Below, one piece after another: positions 33,398-47,300 of a stretch of 64,000 nt of DNA (positions within the stretch are counted from its first letter, which is position 1; each line of letters opens with the position of its first letter). Source of the DNA: Chlorella sorokiniana (taxonomy: Eukaryota; Chlorophyta; Trebouxiophyceae; Chlorellales; Chlorellaceae); the NCBI GenBank assembly GCA_025917655.1, contig CP084619.1, forward strand, positions 4,507,001 to 4,571,000. Direction: 5' to 3'. The translations under genes were made by a program, and so were the position numbers. The notes beneath the pieces are model-generated. The model saw only the letters and a program-made list of their open reading frames with translations. It was not told the DNA's origin and made no database searches.

Positions 33398-36300
33398 TCA
33401 ACCCCTTCCAAGGCTGCCCTGAGCAACGCTGCGCACGCCAGGTGCCAAGCAGCCCCCGCCGACCGGGGATACGCGCCCATCCGCAGGAGCCTGCATGGCC
33501 GCGGTGGGCGCCAAGCCTGCCTTAGACGCCGGCTGTGTTGTCGCACTCCTCGCGGGGCTCCTGCGTGCCAGGCGCTGCGGCAGCGGGCGTGCCACCCCAG
33601 CTGCCCCTGCTCCCGCCTCGCCGGAGAGCATGGCTGACCGCAGCTTCGCAGCCAGCTGCTGCACCTCGGCGGCGGCACGGGTGGCGGCAGCCTTGAGGCT
33701 GGGCCGCCGCCGCACGCCCCTGCCCGCTGCGGGGCGGCGCTGAAGCTCAGGGCTCCGGTGGTGGGGCCCAGCCCCGCTAGGCCTGCTCCTGCCCCAGATG
33801 CGGCCGCCGCTGCGGCTGCGGCAGGAATCGCGCCTGCCACCGGCAGCGGCGCCAGCAGCGCTGCACCAGGCGTGCGCTTGGCTGCAGGGTACGGAGGAGA
33901 GGGCCCGGCAGCAGGTTTCCCTGGCGCCTGAGTCTTGCCAGCCGACCCAGGGCTCTGCCTGCTTACGCCGCCGGACCCTGCCGCCGCCGTCCCTCCTCCA
34001 GGCTTTTGCTGCTGCCGCTGCTGCTGCTGCTGCTGCTGTGGGACATGCTGCTGCTGTGGCTGCTCGGCTTCCTCCTCTCTCGGCTCGACAGCGTCCTCTG
34101 CAGAGCGGCTTGCCTCATCTCCGCGGCCAACATCCCCGCCAGCTGGCAGCTCGGTAGGGCCGGCAGCAGAGGCTGCGCTGACGTGGCCGGCTTCCCGTTG
34201 CGCGGACGAGCGGCCGCCTTGCCCCTTCCTGCGCCCGTGTCGGTCCGCCCGGCTCCAGCCTCCCCTCTGCTGCCCAGCCTGGTTAATGCGCCGCGCCCGC
34301 CCGCCCGCTGTTCCTGCTTGCGCCCCAGCGCCGCCGACACGTCTGCTGAAGCGGAGCGGGGGCTTGCCCGCCCGCCACCGCCACCCGCTCCCGCCGCGAC
34401 TCCACCACCTCTGAGCTGCTTCGGCCCTGGCTCTGCTGCGCGGTGCCCCCGCCGCCGAGCGGTACCGTCAGCGGTACCGTCAGCGACTTCTGCTTGGACA
34501 GCTTGTTCACCCGCAGGACGGCCTCAGCGCGCATGGCGTCGCCCCGCGCGGCGCCGCCGAGCACCAGCCGCGCGTTGCTGGGCCGCAGCTGCTCGTCGTA
34601 CGCAGCGATGTCGGCATGTATCCTGCAGGGCAGACAGCCCGAGCTTGGACTTACTGGAAATCGAATCCCTAGGCTGCTGCTTGCCGGCTGAAGTCACGCA
34701 CTCAACAGCCTCTCCTCATCCCTAGCTCCCTGCCCCTCTCGGCGCCGCAACCAGCGGTGGTGGCAGCCTGTCGAGGCCCATGCTGCTGCATTCTGCCCCT
34801 GGCCCCGCCGCTCCTCTCCTCTCCCACCCCACCTCGAGCCCGACCCCCCCCTCCCGCCCCCAGCCCACCTGTCCACGTGCTCGGGGTCAAACAGGAAGTC
34901 TTTTTCCGCCTCCACCCGCGCCGCATCCGCCGCCTCCAGCTCCTTGAGCTCAGGCGGGCTGCCCTCCACCGCGCCGCACGATATGCGCACCGGCAGGCGC
35001 TTCAGCTCCTCGGTGGCCTTCCAGCGGCGAGGGAGAAGGCAATATAAGTGGAGTGGGCGTTAGGGGATGGTGCCAGTGGCAGTGCCACCACAAGAGCTGA
35101 GTGGGTTGGCAGAGTCCCAGAGGAGGTGGAAGGGCACCCTTTCGTCCTTTTACTTTCCAGGAAGAACGGTAGGGAGGGCACTGGCGGGCGATGCACCCAG
35201 TCAAACCGCTTCCACCCGTGAACCATGCGCGAATGGCAGCCCTGGCCAGGCGGCACCCTTATGCCTGCCACCCTCTGCGGCTAAAGGCTCAGCCACCCTC
35301 CTCTGCTGCCTGTGATGCACATGAGACAGCCGCCCGCCCCCGCCCAGCCACCTTTCGCGCCTCTCGCCGCACGTCGGCGTCGCCGTCTGTGATCAGGTGG
35401 CTCATGCCGCTGTTCAGCCGCTCCAGCAGGTGCACGTCGTCGGGCAGGGCCAGCGCAGCGCGCAGGGCGGGCATGGCGGCCGCCAGGCGCATGCGCACGG
35501 CGGCGACGGGGTCATAGGCCAGGGTGAGCGCCGCCTCAAGCAGGTGCGCCTGCAGACCACAGCGTGCGCAGCGGGCGGTGACGTGGCAGCCAGACTTGGC
35601 TGCCTGGATCACGGGCAGACAGGTCTGCCCAGCCCCTGGAGCCTCACGCCGCGCCGCCGCCGCAGCCGGCCTGCCAAGCAATCCCGCGCCCCCCTCCTCC
35701 CCCTGGGCTTGCCTTGATGAACCGGCTGCTGAAGTGGGTCTGGGCGTGGCAGCAGAAGTCCACAAAGGCGATGCGCTGGCGGAAGCTCTTGGACTGCGTG
35801 CGGCGACGGGAAGGGCGAGCCGCGCTGCTGAGCGGCGGCCGGGCCTAGGAATCAAGATCAGCCCGGCGCTCACGGCACAAGGCCTACCCTGCAAGGTTTA
35901 TTGGAAATAGCACTGTTGCGCCTGCCCTCACCTGCCCGAAATCGTGCACCAGCCGGCTGTACAGGCCGGTGCGCTGGTGCTGCTTGCGCAGCGCGCGCCA
36001 GATGGCGGGCGGCGGCGGCGGCCGCCGCCCCGCGCACCGCCGCCGCGCCCTCCGCCATGTGCTTCCAGGCCAGGGGCAGGAAGCGGTCGTGGAGCGCTTC
36101 CGGGGCGAAGAAGGCGGGGAAGCAGGCCATGGCTTGCAGCAGCGCCAGCTGCAGGCGCCAGCTGTGCCCGCTGGCGGCCTCCAGCCGCAGCAGCGGCTCC
36201 ACAAACGCGGCGGCCGCCTTGTGTCGTGCCTCCTCCGCGGGAGGCTCCGGGCAGAAGGCGTGCAGCAGCTGCGGCAGGCGGGCCAGCAGCGCCGCCTGCA

Positions 36301-37727
36301 CCTCCCGTCGCTCGTCTTGCAGCAGCGCCGCCGCCGGCTGCCGCAGGTACTGGCAGCAGCGGTCGGGGCCCAGTGCCGCCGCCACCTCGGGCAGGCCCTC
36401 CGCTGCCGCCAGACGCACCTCGGGGTCCCCGTCGGCCGCCAGCCGCGCAAACGTGTCGTGTAGGTGCGAGCCGTAGCGGCGGGGGTGGCGGCACGCAGCA
36501 CGGCCGGGAAGGCTGCGGCGCAGTTGATGCGCGTGGCGTGGTCGTGGCGCCACGCCTGGCCGCGGTAGTACAGCAGGCACGCGTTCACCTCCCCCTCCCC
36601 CTCCATGTCGGCCACCATGCGCGTCAGCAGCACGCCGAAGCCCGCCGTCACCGCTCGGTGCACCTCGGCGTGATGCTCCGGCTCGCGGCACTGCCGCAGC
36701 AGCGCGGGCAGCGCGCGCGCCCGCCGCAGCCGCGGCGGCAGCAGGTCGAGCGCGGCGGCGAGGGCGCGCCAGGCGGCCGCGCGCACCAGCGCCTCCTCGT
36801 CTCCAAGCAGCCCGAACAGCTCCTCCAGCACGCCCTCCAGCGCCGCCTCCTCCAGCTTGGCGGCGGCCGCCGCCGCCAGCGCCGGCAGCTGCTGGCAGGC
36901 CGCGTGGCGCACCTGCCACTCCGTGTCCTGGCACAGAGCGGCAGCCAGGCGCAGCAGCGAGCGCTTGAGGTCCTCCTCGTCCACGTGCAGCGCCAGCGCG
37001 CCCAGCAGCTGGCAGCACAGGCAGCGCTCCCGCAGCAGGCGGCCCGCGCCGCCGCCGCGCCGCCACCGCGGGCAGCACGCGGGCGTGCAGCGTGGCAGGG
37101 TCCAGCGCCGCGGCCAGCTCCTGCAGGCACGCCAGCCAGGAAGCCTGCGCCTGCGGGTGCCCGTCGTCGCCGACGCCCGCCAGTACCAGCGGCAGTACCA
37201 CGTCCGCCAGCTCAGCGGGGCCCAGCAGCCTCTCCCGGGCCACCGTCGCAAACGAGTCGGCGGCCGCCAGCTGTCCCTCGCCGTCCAGCTGCCGGGCGGC
37301 TTCCACGAGGCCGCGGGAGATGGCGGGAAACACGCCGCGCCCCGCCGCTCGCAGCAGGCCCGGCAGGTTCTCAATCACCGCCACCTGCTGCACCGCCTCC
37401 CCGCTGGAAAGGTAGCGCTGGGCCCTGTCCGCATCGCTGATGCCGTCTGGAACCTGCACAGGGTGAAGAACGATGCAGCGGGTGAAAGGGCGAGGCAAGG
37501 GCAAGCCATAGCGGCCCGTTGGCGGCCAGAACCCTGCACCCAGCGGCGCAGCTCCCAGCCCAAGCCCCCCACCGTCAGCCGGTCAAGTTCCTCCTGGGTG
37601 ACAGCTGCATCCTGGAAGGCGTGAGCCGCCTCCCCTGGCCGTCCAGCTTCTCAACCGTAGCAGTCCCAGCTGGCTTCTCGGCCGGTGAAAGCGGCGCCAG
37701 AAGCGCGGTCTCGATCGCGGCCGCCAT
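33398..37727 (-). CDS. PPP4R4-type HEAT-repeat regulatory subunit of protein phosphatase 4
   Basis: A putative scaffold/regulatory subunit that binds the PP4 catalytic subunit. It starts at 37727 (MAAAIETALLAPLSPAEK). VTQEELDRLT joins across an intron (37573/37453) to VPDGISDADRAQRYLSSGEA, IENLPGLLRAAGR; this aligns by eye with the human PPP4R4 N-terminus (EEIERLT, ERAVYLLSAGQ, VIANLPFL). A long exon, 37453-35932, carries HEAT repeats (LCQDTEWQVRHAACQQLPAL, DTFARLAADGDPEVRLAAAE). Next come SKSFRQRIAFVDFC and HLLEAALTLAYDPVAAVRMR, LALPDDVHLLERL, matching the C-terminal HEAT block of PPP4R4 (LTHDPVANVRMKL). The tail (from about 34600) is charged and disordered, ending at 33398. The donor at the RFIK exon (about 35712) reads AAG|GCAAGC, a likely GC-AG intron. 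At least four single-base frame changes occur, including about 37630, 37050, 36478 and 33725. The alternative is another PP4R1/PP2A-A-like HEAT protein, but the anchors favour PPP4R4. Confidence 0.83.
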
Positions 37728-38311
37728 CCTGCCGCCTGCAGCGGCAGTGCAGAACGCCCCAGATTAAAGACGCATTTAAACAACAAATTCTCTCCGCTGG
37801 CGTTGTCTCGTGGATGAAGCACTGCTCATGGATGCACGAGAGACCCACACCTGGGCTGGCTCAGAGCTACGCCGCCGCCCAGGCGGTGCCACGGGCTAGG
37901 CAGGGGCGGTGTGGCCTGCTGATCTATTTGCGCGTTTCAGACCCTCTGTAGGCCTCGATTAATCGCTGGATGGCGGGCAGCGCCGCCCGATGCGGCTCGC
38001 CGGGTGGTCAAACTCGGCCGGAGGGGTTTCAGCCCCTGTTTGGAGTCTTGAATGAGGAAACTGGATGATAATTAGTGAGAGCTCGAGGGAGGCCACTTCC
38101 AAGGGCGAAAACAGCGGAAAGTCACAGGACCGCCAGCGAGGCGTCTGGCCCCTCCGGCAAACCTGGCGTCTGCAGCATGCAAGTCCTGGTGTTACATGTT
38201 GCAGTGGTACAAGCGGGTCCAGGCAGGGTGAGGCGGGCCTGCGTGGCGACTGGAGGTAATGTATAGGCAAGGTCAAGAATGTGCAAGCGACGGCAGGGAG
38301 CCGCCGCCAGC
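37728..38311. other. Intergenic: ValRS 3' UTR and PPP4R4-like promoter
   Basis: About 580 bases between tandem - strand genes, holding the ValRS poly(A) signal and, nearer 37760-37800, an AT-richer patch upstream of the PPP4R4-like start. No other gene was seen. Confidence 0.5.
38192..38196 (-). terminator. TGTAA polyadenylation signal for ValRS
   Basis: TTACA on the + strand, that is TGTAA in the sense of the gene, about 115 bases past the ValRS stop. Confidence 0.65.
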
Positions 38312-41300
38312 TCAGCTGCTGGCGTCCAGCAGCGACCGCATGTCTTGGATGTGGTGCCGGATGCTCTCCAGCTCCGCCTCCATCTTGACCAGGCGCTCCA
38401 AGTTGGTGGCCCTCACCTCCTCTGGTGTCTTTTCTGAGTACCCGGGCAGAGCCATCTTGCGCTGCATCTGCTCGATCTGCACAGCGCAGCGGGCGGCAGC
38501 GGGGAGGCAGGCAGGCAAAGCCCTTGGGAGCGCGGGAAGGCAAAGACAGCACAACGTTATAAGGGAGAAGGCAGGGGCAGCACAGAGTTGGGCAAGACCA
38601 GCAAGGCAGTGACTGCGACCGCTGACTTTATTGCCGCCCGGCAGCCGCCGTGCAAGGCGCGCACCTTGCCCGCGGCCTCCACCTCCCGCTTGCTCAGCTT
38701 GTCCAGCTCCTTGGCGGCGTCCAGCACGCCGCTGAGGGACAGATAGACGGTGGTGACGTCGTCCACGATCGCCACGCCGCAGCCCTTGGGCGCCGCCTGG
38801 TCCTCCTGCGGGCGATCGCACACAAACACATTGGGGGGGCGCGCGTGAGGGGTGCAGGTAGATGTAGGAATGTGGCTGAGGGACTGCCAGGGCTGCGACG
38901 AGGAGCCGGTGTGTTACGTGGGTGGTTCAGCACAGTCGGCACAGACGCGGCCGAGGGTGCGCTGCCAGCTGGGTGCGCAGCACGACCAAGCGCACAGGAT
39001 GACAGCCCGGCGGCAGCGGCTGTGCAGTGCAGAGTGCAGGGAGATGGCAGCAAGGTGGGGGCGTGTGCCCCGGCCCAGTCACAGCGATCGGCCAGGGCGG
39101 CAGCCCGCCGCGCTGTGTGCCTCAGGGCCGGGGCCAGCTGGGAAGCTGCGGCTGTCGCGAGAGTTCCCCTGAGCTTGCGGGGCGCATGGGGAGGCGCCCT
39201 GGCTACGAAGTCTCCGCGAGAAAACGGGTGCAGTGCCGGGTTGCAGGGCAATCGCAGAGGCGGGGGTGCTGAGGTATGTGCGTGGGGAATGCTGGTGGGG
39301 AGCGGATGTAACAAAAAGACAGAAAGCGCTCACCGCCAGGACCTCCAGCGACGCATTGGTGGTCAGGGTGGTGATCTCGACGCCGCTGGCCGCCAGCAGC
39401 GCCGCCCGCCCTGGCTCCTTGCACCGCACCAGCATGGGCGGCCGCTGCCGCGTGGTCAGCTCGTAGTCCGCCCGCAGCGACCGCGTCCTGCAGGCGGTGA
39501 GCGAGGGCGCTGGTGTGGAAAGCAGCCCCTTGTAGAGAAAACGGCGCCCTGACCTCTGGCCGGAGCCCACGCCTCAACCACATGTTTGCCGGTGCAAGTC
39601 TCCGCCTACCCTACCCCCCGCCCCCCCTCCCCCTCTTCCCCCGCCTGTCGACCACCTGCAGCATGTTTGCCCCCAAACATGCGCAGTGCAGCAACGCAGC
39701 GCTCAGCGCACCTGTTGACCACCAGCAGCAAGTACGCCATGTCAGCCTCCGCCCCCTCGTCGCTCCACCCCTCAACCGGCGCCGGGTAGTCGGCCACCAT
39801 GATGGACGGCGCCTGGGCCTGGCCCGGCCGCCGCGGCAGCCGCTGCCACAGCTCTTCGGTGACAAAGGGCATGAAGGGGTGCAGCAGGCGCAGGCCCGTC
39901 TCCAGGCACACCCACAACGTGTCCCGCGTCGCCCGCTTGGCCGCCGCCGCGCCGGGGGCTGCGGTGGGTGGGGTGGGGGCCATAATCATTTGCGATGTGG
40001 ACGGCAGATGGCGAGAGAGGCATGCCGCAGAATGGCCAGCATGCAGGCGCAATCCCAGCACAACTGCCCCCCCCCCCAAAACACACACACACACACATCC
40101 AAGCACTTCCAAGCTTCCGAAGAGCCACTAGCCACTCGCACTTAGTCAAAGACAAACAACACGGAAATTTGATGGGCAGCGTCGCACCCGCGTCATCCAG
40201 CGCAATCACCGGCTTCATCAGCTCGATGAACACGTCGCACAGCTCGTACTGCCAGAAGTTGTACACGGCCTGCGGTACAAGGCGCACAACAGCGGCTCAC
40301 AGGTGAGCTGTGGGGCAATCCTGACCAGGAGCAAGGGAAAGCAGACCAAGCATAAGAAGCATCAGACATCACTGTTGGGTCGATACGACAAAATGTCAGC
40401 GACAACTGGCCATGACAGGGTAGAAAGCTGGCTAAAATCCAGCAGCGCTCTTCCCTCACACACACACAAACCACTCACCGAGGTGGCGGCGGAGAACTCA
40501 TAAGCTTCCAGCCCCTTGACGGTGGCGGCCACCGCGCCGTTGAGCTTGCTGAGGATCCAGCGGCAGGCAAAAGGGAACAACGCCACGTCCAGGGCTTCTG
40601 ATGGCTGGAACTGCAGCAGGGAGGATCAACGCAGACAGTGCATGGAAGGGTTTGCGTGCAAGCCTCATGCGGCAGAGGTTGGGGACTCCACAGCTCCTCT
40701 GCATGTGCCCCGCACCCCCTAACACGCCTCTCTGGTGTCCAGCCCTGGGCACATCCTGCGCGCGTGGTGCCTGGCTTGTCCCGTCCCCCAAACTCACCCC
40801 GGCGCCCAGGTTGATCATGGCAAAGCGGATGGCGTTCCACAGCTTGTTGCACCAGTGGCGGTATGCCACCACGCGCTTGATGTCAAGGTTGATATCGCGG
40901 CCCTGCACGGGGGGGCGCGCTCTGGGAATGGCACAGCAGGTGTAACCACCCCCTGACACACGCACCCCCCGCTTCCCCCAAACACCACACACCACCACAC
41001 ACCCTCCCCCACCTGGGAGGTGTATGCCAGCAGGGCAAAGCGCAGCGCGTCGGCGCCGCACTCCTCGATGCCGTCGGGAAGTCGGCTCGCTGCCCCACCT
41101 TGGCCTTCTCCATCTGTGGGGGAGCAGGGGGAGCAGGTGTGTGTATGTGTGTGTGCACGTGTGTGCGAAGAATGAAGGGAAGGGGAAGGGGCTGTTCTTG
41201 AGCCTGATCATGCTTCCTTGCTTGGGAGCAAGGCGCATGGCGCAGGCGTCTGGGCGGATGCATCAAGGCGTGTGATGCAGCAGGCAGGCTGGCGGGTGCA

Positions 41301-44300
41301 TGCGCGGCTGAAGTGAGCGAACACGGGAGGAGCAGCACCAACGGGGTCAGCCAACCAGAGCGTGCCGAGCAGGCTCAGCACGAGCGGCATACCTCCTTGG
41401 GGTCGAGGTTGCCGCCCTGCAGGGTCTGGTGCAGGCCCTCCAGCGTGATGCCCTCCATCACGTGAAGTGGGTCTGCAGAGGGGGAGGGAGGGGGGGGCGC
41501 ACTGATCCATTAATATGAAGTCTATACAGGGAAGAGGGTGGGTCCCAAGGAACAGCAGGTCAGGAGGAGTTGGGGTGAGAGGAGAACCCAGCAACGTCGC
41601 AAAACTGCCTCTGCACCGAACAGCGAGATGCTGGAAAGCGCCTACAGTTGGCCGGAGCGGCAAGCACCGGCAGGTGGGGCAAGCCCCGCCCACCCCCTCC
41701 GCCCCTGCCCCAGCGGGCAACGCACCATTGACAGTCCCCCTCCCCCTCCTCCCTTCCGACCCGCGGGCAACGCACCAATGACGTTGCCCAGCGACTTGCT
41801 CATCTTGCGGCCATGCGCGTCACGCACCAGCGAATGCAGGAACACTTGCTTGAAGGGCACCTTGCCTGTGGGTTGCAAACAGGAAGGAAAGCAAAGCAAA
41901 AGAAACGCAAGATGAGTGTGAGAACAGCGATTGCGTGCCAGGCATTGGCATGGCAGCAGCCTGGCGGTGACTGGGCGATCAAAAAGGGGAACGCAAGGCC
42001 AGGGCAGCGGCAGGCAGCTGCTGTTCCGCCGGCAGTACCGCCACCCACCCGTCAGCTTCATGCCCATCATCACCATGCGTGCCACCCAGAAGAACAGGAT
42101 GTCGTGGCCCGTCTCCAGCAGCCACGTGGGGTAAAACTTCTCCAGATCCTGCGTCTGCTGCGGCCACTGGAACACTGCAGGCGGCACAAAGCAGAATGAC
42201 TGGTCGGCAGATGACAGCGGGTGCAGGGTTGGCAGCGGGCTGCCGGGCCCAGTGCAAGGTTGGCGCGACCAGGGCCGCAGTTGAGGGCAACGGGCAGCGC
42301 AGGGCCTGCTGGGGAGTGGCTGTGTGGGGGCGGCGCGTGGCGGCGCACCGGAGAAGGGGAAGAGGCCGGAGGAGAACCAAGTGTCCAACACATCTTCGTC
42401 CTGAGCGGGAAAGAAAAGTTGGGAGGAGGCAAGAATGGAATTTCAGAGAGCAGGCTTGGGTTGGAAGGCCGCAGGCGTGCCGCAGCAAGCAGGCGAGCAG
42501 GGTGTTGTGGGGGATGCGGGGATGTGCCCGTGAGTGCAAAAGGCAGCGGTTCATAGCCGCAAGGCTGTTGCCGCCCGCTTAATCAGGGCTGGGGTGTGCT
42601 GTTGCATCCGGACAGCAGCAGCGCGCGGCGGCCGGCTTGGAGCGGCGCGCCACATGGACCAGGGATGCGTGCCTAAGGGCATTCTTAAGCTTTCATGAAT
42701 GGACAGCGCGGCGACGACAGGTCTGGGCGCTGATGGGGGGTGGGGAGGGGTGGGGGGACGCGGGATGGGGGGGTCGCGGCCGCCACACCTGCTGCAGCTT
42801 GAAGGGGCGGCCTGGAAAGCGCTGTTCCGCCGCCGCCGCCGCCTCGGCCTCGTCGCGCCCCACCACCCAGCGGTCCATGTGCTCGCTGGGGCGCGCCGGG
42901 GTGCCGCGAGCATCCGCATCCTCGTCTGCACACCACAGAAGTGCACACAAACGCTGCTCAGCTCAGCAGGCGGGTGAAACAGCGTGCCGCGCTTTGACAG
43001 CAGCAGGACAGATCGCCATGGGGCTGGGCGTGGATGGGACGGGGGCTGCCCAGGCAGGCCACGCCTCGTCCTTCCGCCGGATGCTGTGGGGCAACGAGAC
43101 AGAAGGAGGGGCTGCCCAGCCGGCAGTACCAGCAGTACCACTGGCACAGTACCGCCCACCCACCCTGCAGCTCCACGTAGAAGGCGGGAATGCGGTGGCC
43201 CCACCACAGCTGCCGCGACACGCACCAATCCCGGATGTTCTCCATCCACCTGCGCAGCAGCAGCAACGGCCGAACCAAGGCGTTGCAGCGTTGTTGAAGG
43301 TGCCTGGGGGTCGGTGCCTCTAATTCCATCGCGGATACACAGACTGTGAGCCCAAACAAGCAGCATGCAATTTGCGCTGGGCAGGAGCGCAACCCGCGCT
43401 CGAGTGCACCACAACACGAAGGCAGCGGGCAGCGGCCGAGGGGCACGCTGCACAGAAAAGCAGAATGGACGTTCTGCGGTCGGCGCCTCCACCCTCTGAC
43501 AGCCCAACCCCCCTCACCGGAACCAGGTGGCCTCAAACTCTCGGGGATGATCTCCAGGCGGCCGTCCCGCACCGCGTCGCACGCATCGGCCGCCATCTGC
43601 TGGCAGTTGACCCACCACTGCGGCTTCAGCACCGGCTCGATTACGTCCTTGGAGCTGCGGCGGGAGGGGTGGCAGCAGATAACGAGTGAAGGACGTGGGT
43701 GGAGGCATTGGGGTACAGGCATTGGGGTGGGGTCGCCCGCAGCTGGTTGGGACGCCACTGCTCAGCCTGCTGCGCGGACCGACCCAATGATATATGCAGC
43801 TGGCCCAGGGCTGGCGTTCTGTGTGCCTGGCCCCGGGAGAGGGCACGCATGCGGTGCCAGCTCAGCATCCCCCGGAACATGCGCACATACTGTTGTTGTA
43901 CCAACCCCCCACACGTACACACATACGCACACCCCTTCTGTGGGCTCACCGCGAGCAGAGGCCAAGGCGCATCGGGTTGTCGGCGGTGCCGCGGAACAGG
44001 CCCTGCTCCTTGAGGTACTCAACCACGGTGACGCGGGCCTGGGGGGGGGCAAGGAAAGGGGGTAGGAGGGAGGATACGTTGACATGGCGAAAGAAGAAGA
44101 GGTAGGCTTGGTCAGCAAGGAGAGGGCAAACGGGAACGCCTGAGCGCAGCCAGACCGGTGCGGGTGAGGAGGGCACGAGCTGGCGATGGTGGGAGGCAGC
44201 GTTCGGCCGCCGCTGTGCGGCACACCTTGAACCGCGGCTGCCCCGCAAACTGGCCGGTGCAGTTGCCGTTGATGGAGCCGCTGTCATCAAAGACGTTGAT

Positions 44301-47300
44301 GAACTCCAGGTTGTGGCGCTTGCCGGTGAGGAAGTCGTTGGGGTCGTGGGCTGGAGTGATCTTCACAGCGCCTGCGCAGTGGCAGAAGCGAGAAGCAGGG
44401 GTGGGGAGTGCGTGGGGGCTGCTGAGCGGGGGCTGGCCCGAAAGCGTGTTTCAGACAACAGGAGTGGGTGCATGGGTGCAGAAGAGCAAGGAGGCGCAAT
44501 CGGAGGCAGGGCTTGGCGGCAGGGCGGGGCGGGGCGGGGGCTGCTCAGAAAGAGAGTTTGTGTACTCATGTTGGGATGAGCCCAACAATCGGTAGTCTAA
44601 CATGCATTGATTAAGGTTGATCCTCACGGCAGCCCAGGAAGGGAGGGGTGCAGTGCAGCACAAAGCGCGTTTCCCAATGGCCTTGCAGTCCAGCTGCAGT
44701 GCTGTGCACCCCCAAAACACCCCCATGCAGTGTCGAGCTCACAAAACGCCCCGCAGCAAGAGGTCCCACAGCAGTGGCTGCAATGGCACCCACCTGTTCC
44801 AAAGGACATGTCTACCAGCTCCGAGTCACAGATGATGGGGATGCGACGCCCGTTGACGGGATGCACGACGTACTTGCCATGCAGATGAGCGTACCTGGGC
44901 GGGAAGAAAGGAAGGATCGGCACAGAGGAATGTGAGGGCAGAATGCTAGGCCAGGCCAAGGGCAGCGCCTCTCCAGCTGCAGGGTGGAAACAGGGGGCCT
45001 GCGACAGCGACAGGCTGCCTGCCGCCTCGGGGCACCGGCTGATCCACAGGCCACAAAAACAGTACGGCAGTCCAGTGCAGGGGCGCACCGCGGGTCCTCG
45101 GGGTGCACCGCCACCGCCGTGTCGCCCAGCATTGTCTCGGGACGGGTGGTGGCCACAACAATCTCGCCTGCGGCCGGGGGAGCAGGGTACGGGGCGTAGC
45201 AAGCTTAAAAAAGGGGCAAGCCTCCAAACTACTGCATTGAAAGTTCTGAGGGAGGCCCAGCGAGCGCTGGCGCCGTGCCACACGCGCCCCACAGGTGCGC
45301 AAGCTGCCTGCCCTGCCGCCGCTGCTGGCCTCCAGCCTATCGCCCCCTCCCCATGAATGTAATGAAAAGAAACGCAGGACAGACAAGAGCCGCAGCATTC
45401 CCACAAAAAGAGCGGCAGCAGGCACGGCGCGGCCCGCACCGCTGCCGTCCTCCAGGGGGTATGCAAAGGACGTGAGCACCCCAAACTCCACCAGCTCCTC
45501 GTAGCCCGGCACCGACATCTGGGCGCGCTTGGGGATGTCGACGTAGTCCACCTGGGGTGCGAACGAGCGGGGGTGCTTGTTTGGTGCTAAGCTTGAAGGG
45601 ATACGAGGGCGAAGTGAGAAGGGGAGAGAGGTGGATGCGAGAGAGGGGGCATGAAATGAAGGAGGCCCAGGCACGCAGTTGAAACGTGCCAGGAAGGGGG
45701 AGGCAGGGATCGGGGCATCATGGAACAGAGGGTAGCAAGGGGGGCGCAGCGTGGAGCCTCGCCTCGATGTCGGAGACGGCGGTGCGCAGCTTGCAGCACC
45801 AGTTGACCAGGCGGTTGTCGCGGTAGATGAGCCCCTCGGCGTGCAGCCGCACAAACGCCTCCCGCACCGCCACCGACAGGTTGTCGTCCATGGTGAAGGC
45901 CTGCGGTACGGGGCAGTACGGAGCGGTAACGAGCGGTACGCTGCGTGCAGGGCGCCACGCCGCCGCGCCGTGCTGCAGGACGCTCCCCCTTCCCTCGCTG
46001 GCAGGCGCCTGTGCCGGGCGCACCCCACAACGTGCGCAAGCATGGCCCGCAGGATCTCTCCACTCTGGCCGCCCCAGACCCGGACCCGCTCCCCAAGGTC
46101 CGCCCGGCCCCTTCCCATCTGCTGCGCCGCTGCGCCCCACCTTGCGGTCCCAGTCACAAGAGGAGCCCAGGCGGCGCAGCTGGTTGCGGATGTGGTCCGA
46201 GTACTTGCCCACCCACTGCCACACCTCCTGCAGGAACGCCTCGCGCCCTGCACGCAGCGGGGCCGCACCGCAGAGTCGAGCAGGGCGCGGGGAAGTCCCA
46301 TGTTGGCAGGCATGCGCCGGTGCGGCAGCCCCCAGCAGCCCCCGGCAGCGGCCACAGCGCAGCGCAGCGGGGCTCGAGGCGGGAGCGGGCGAGGGGCTTC
46401 AGCTGCGCTGCGCTGTCGCGGCCCAGCGGCGTCGTCCCGGCCTGCGCACGCGCGCACTCGCGGCGGCGCTCACCCAGGTCGTGCCGCGTCTTGCCCTGCT
46501 CCCGCGCAATCTTCCTCTCCACCACAGTCTGCGTGGCGATGCCGGCGTGGTCGGTGCCGGGCACCCACAGCGTGTTGTAGCCGCTCATGCGCCGCCAACG
46601 CACCACCGCGTCCTGTCACAACAAAAAGCGGGGGGGGGGACAGAGCAGGGCGGGAGGAAGCGACGGCGGCAGTTGATGAGGGGAAAGGAAGCAGCGGCAG
46701 GGAGCGAGGAGCGAGGAGGCAGGCGAGGGAGGGGAGAGCGGAAGCAATGCCGGGGCGGCGGTCGCAGCACCAGACGCGGTTGCAGGTGGCGGCCGCCGCA
46801 CCTCTATCGCGTTGGTGAGCGCGTGGCCGATGTGCAGGGAGCCGGTGACGTTGGGCGGCGGGATGACGATCACAAACGGCGGCTTGTCTGCGCGACGGCG
46901 GCGGCAGGGAGGCGGTCAAGCGGCAGCGAGCGAAGCGTTGATGCTGTGGCATGGAGCATGGCATGGCTGACAGCAACGACCGCAACGCAGGCGGGAGGGT
47001 GTGCTGGCCACGCTGGGCAGCCAACGACTTCCTGCCCCAGAGCCAAGGCCAGGGGAGGCCCGTGCATGCGGTACAAAACTCACCAGAGTCTGGGTCGGGC
47101 TTGAAGAAGCCCCTCTGCTGCCACCACTCGTACCACGCCGCCTCCACAGCCTTAGGCACGTAGCCCTTAGGCATCTCCCGGGCAGCTTCTTCTTGGAGCC
47201 CGGCGGCGTGGCCGCCGCCGCCTCGATCCATGCCGCGGCCTCGGCTGCCTCCGCCGCCTGTTGGGGAACGGGGGCAGGCAGGGTCGTGAGGGCAGGCGAT

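Noticed and set aside
35884-37374. Overlapping 496-codon antisense-frame reading within the PPP4R4-like gene, and a 498-codon + strand frame at 35944-37440
   Set aside because: Only the frame segments that restore HEAT-repeat and PPP4R4 anchors are credible; the others are low-complexity shadows.
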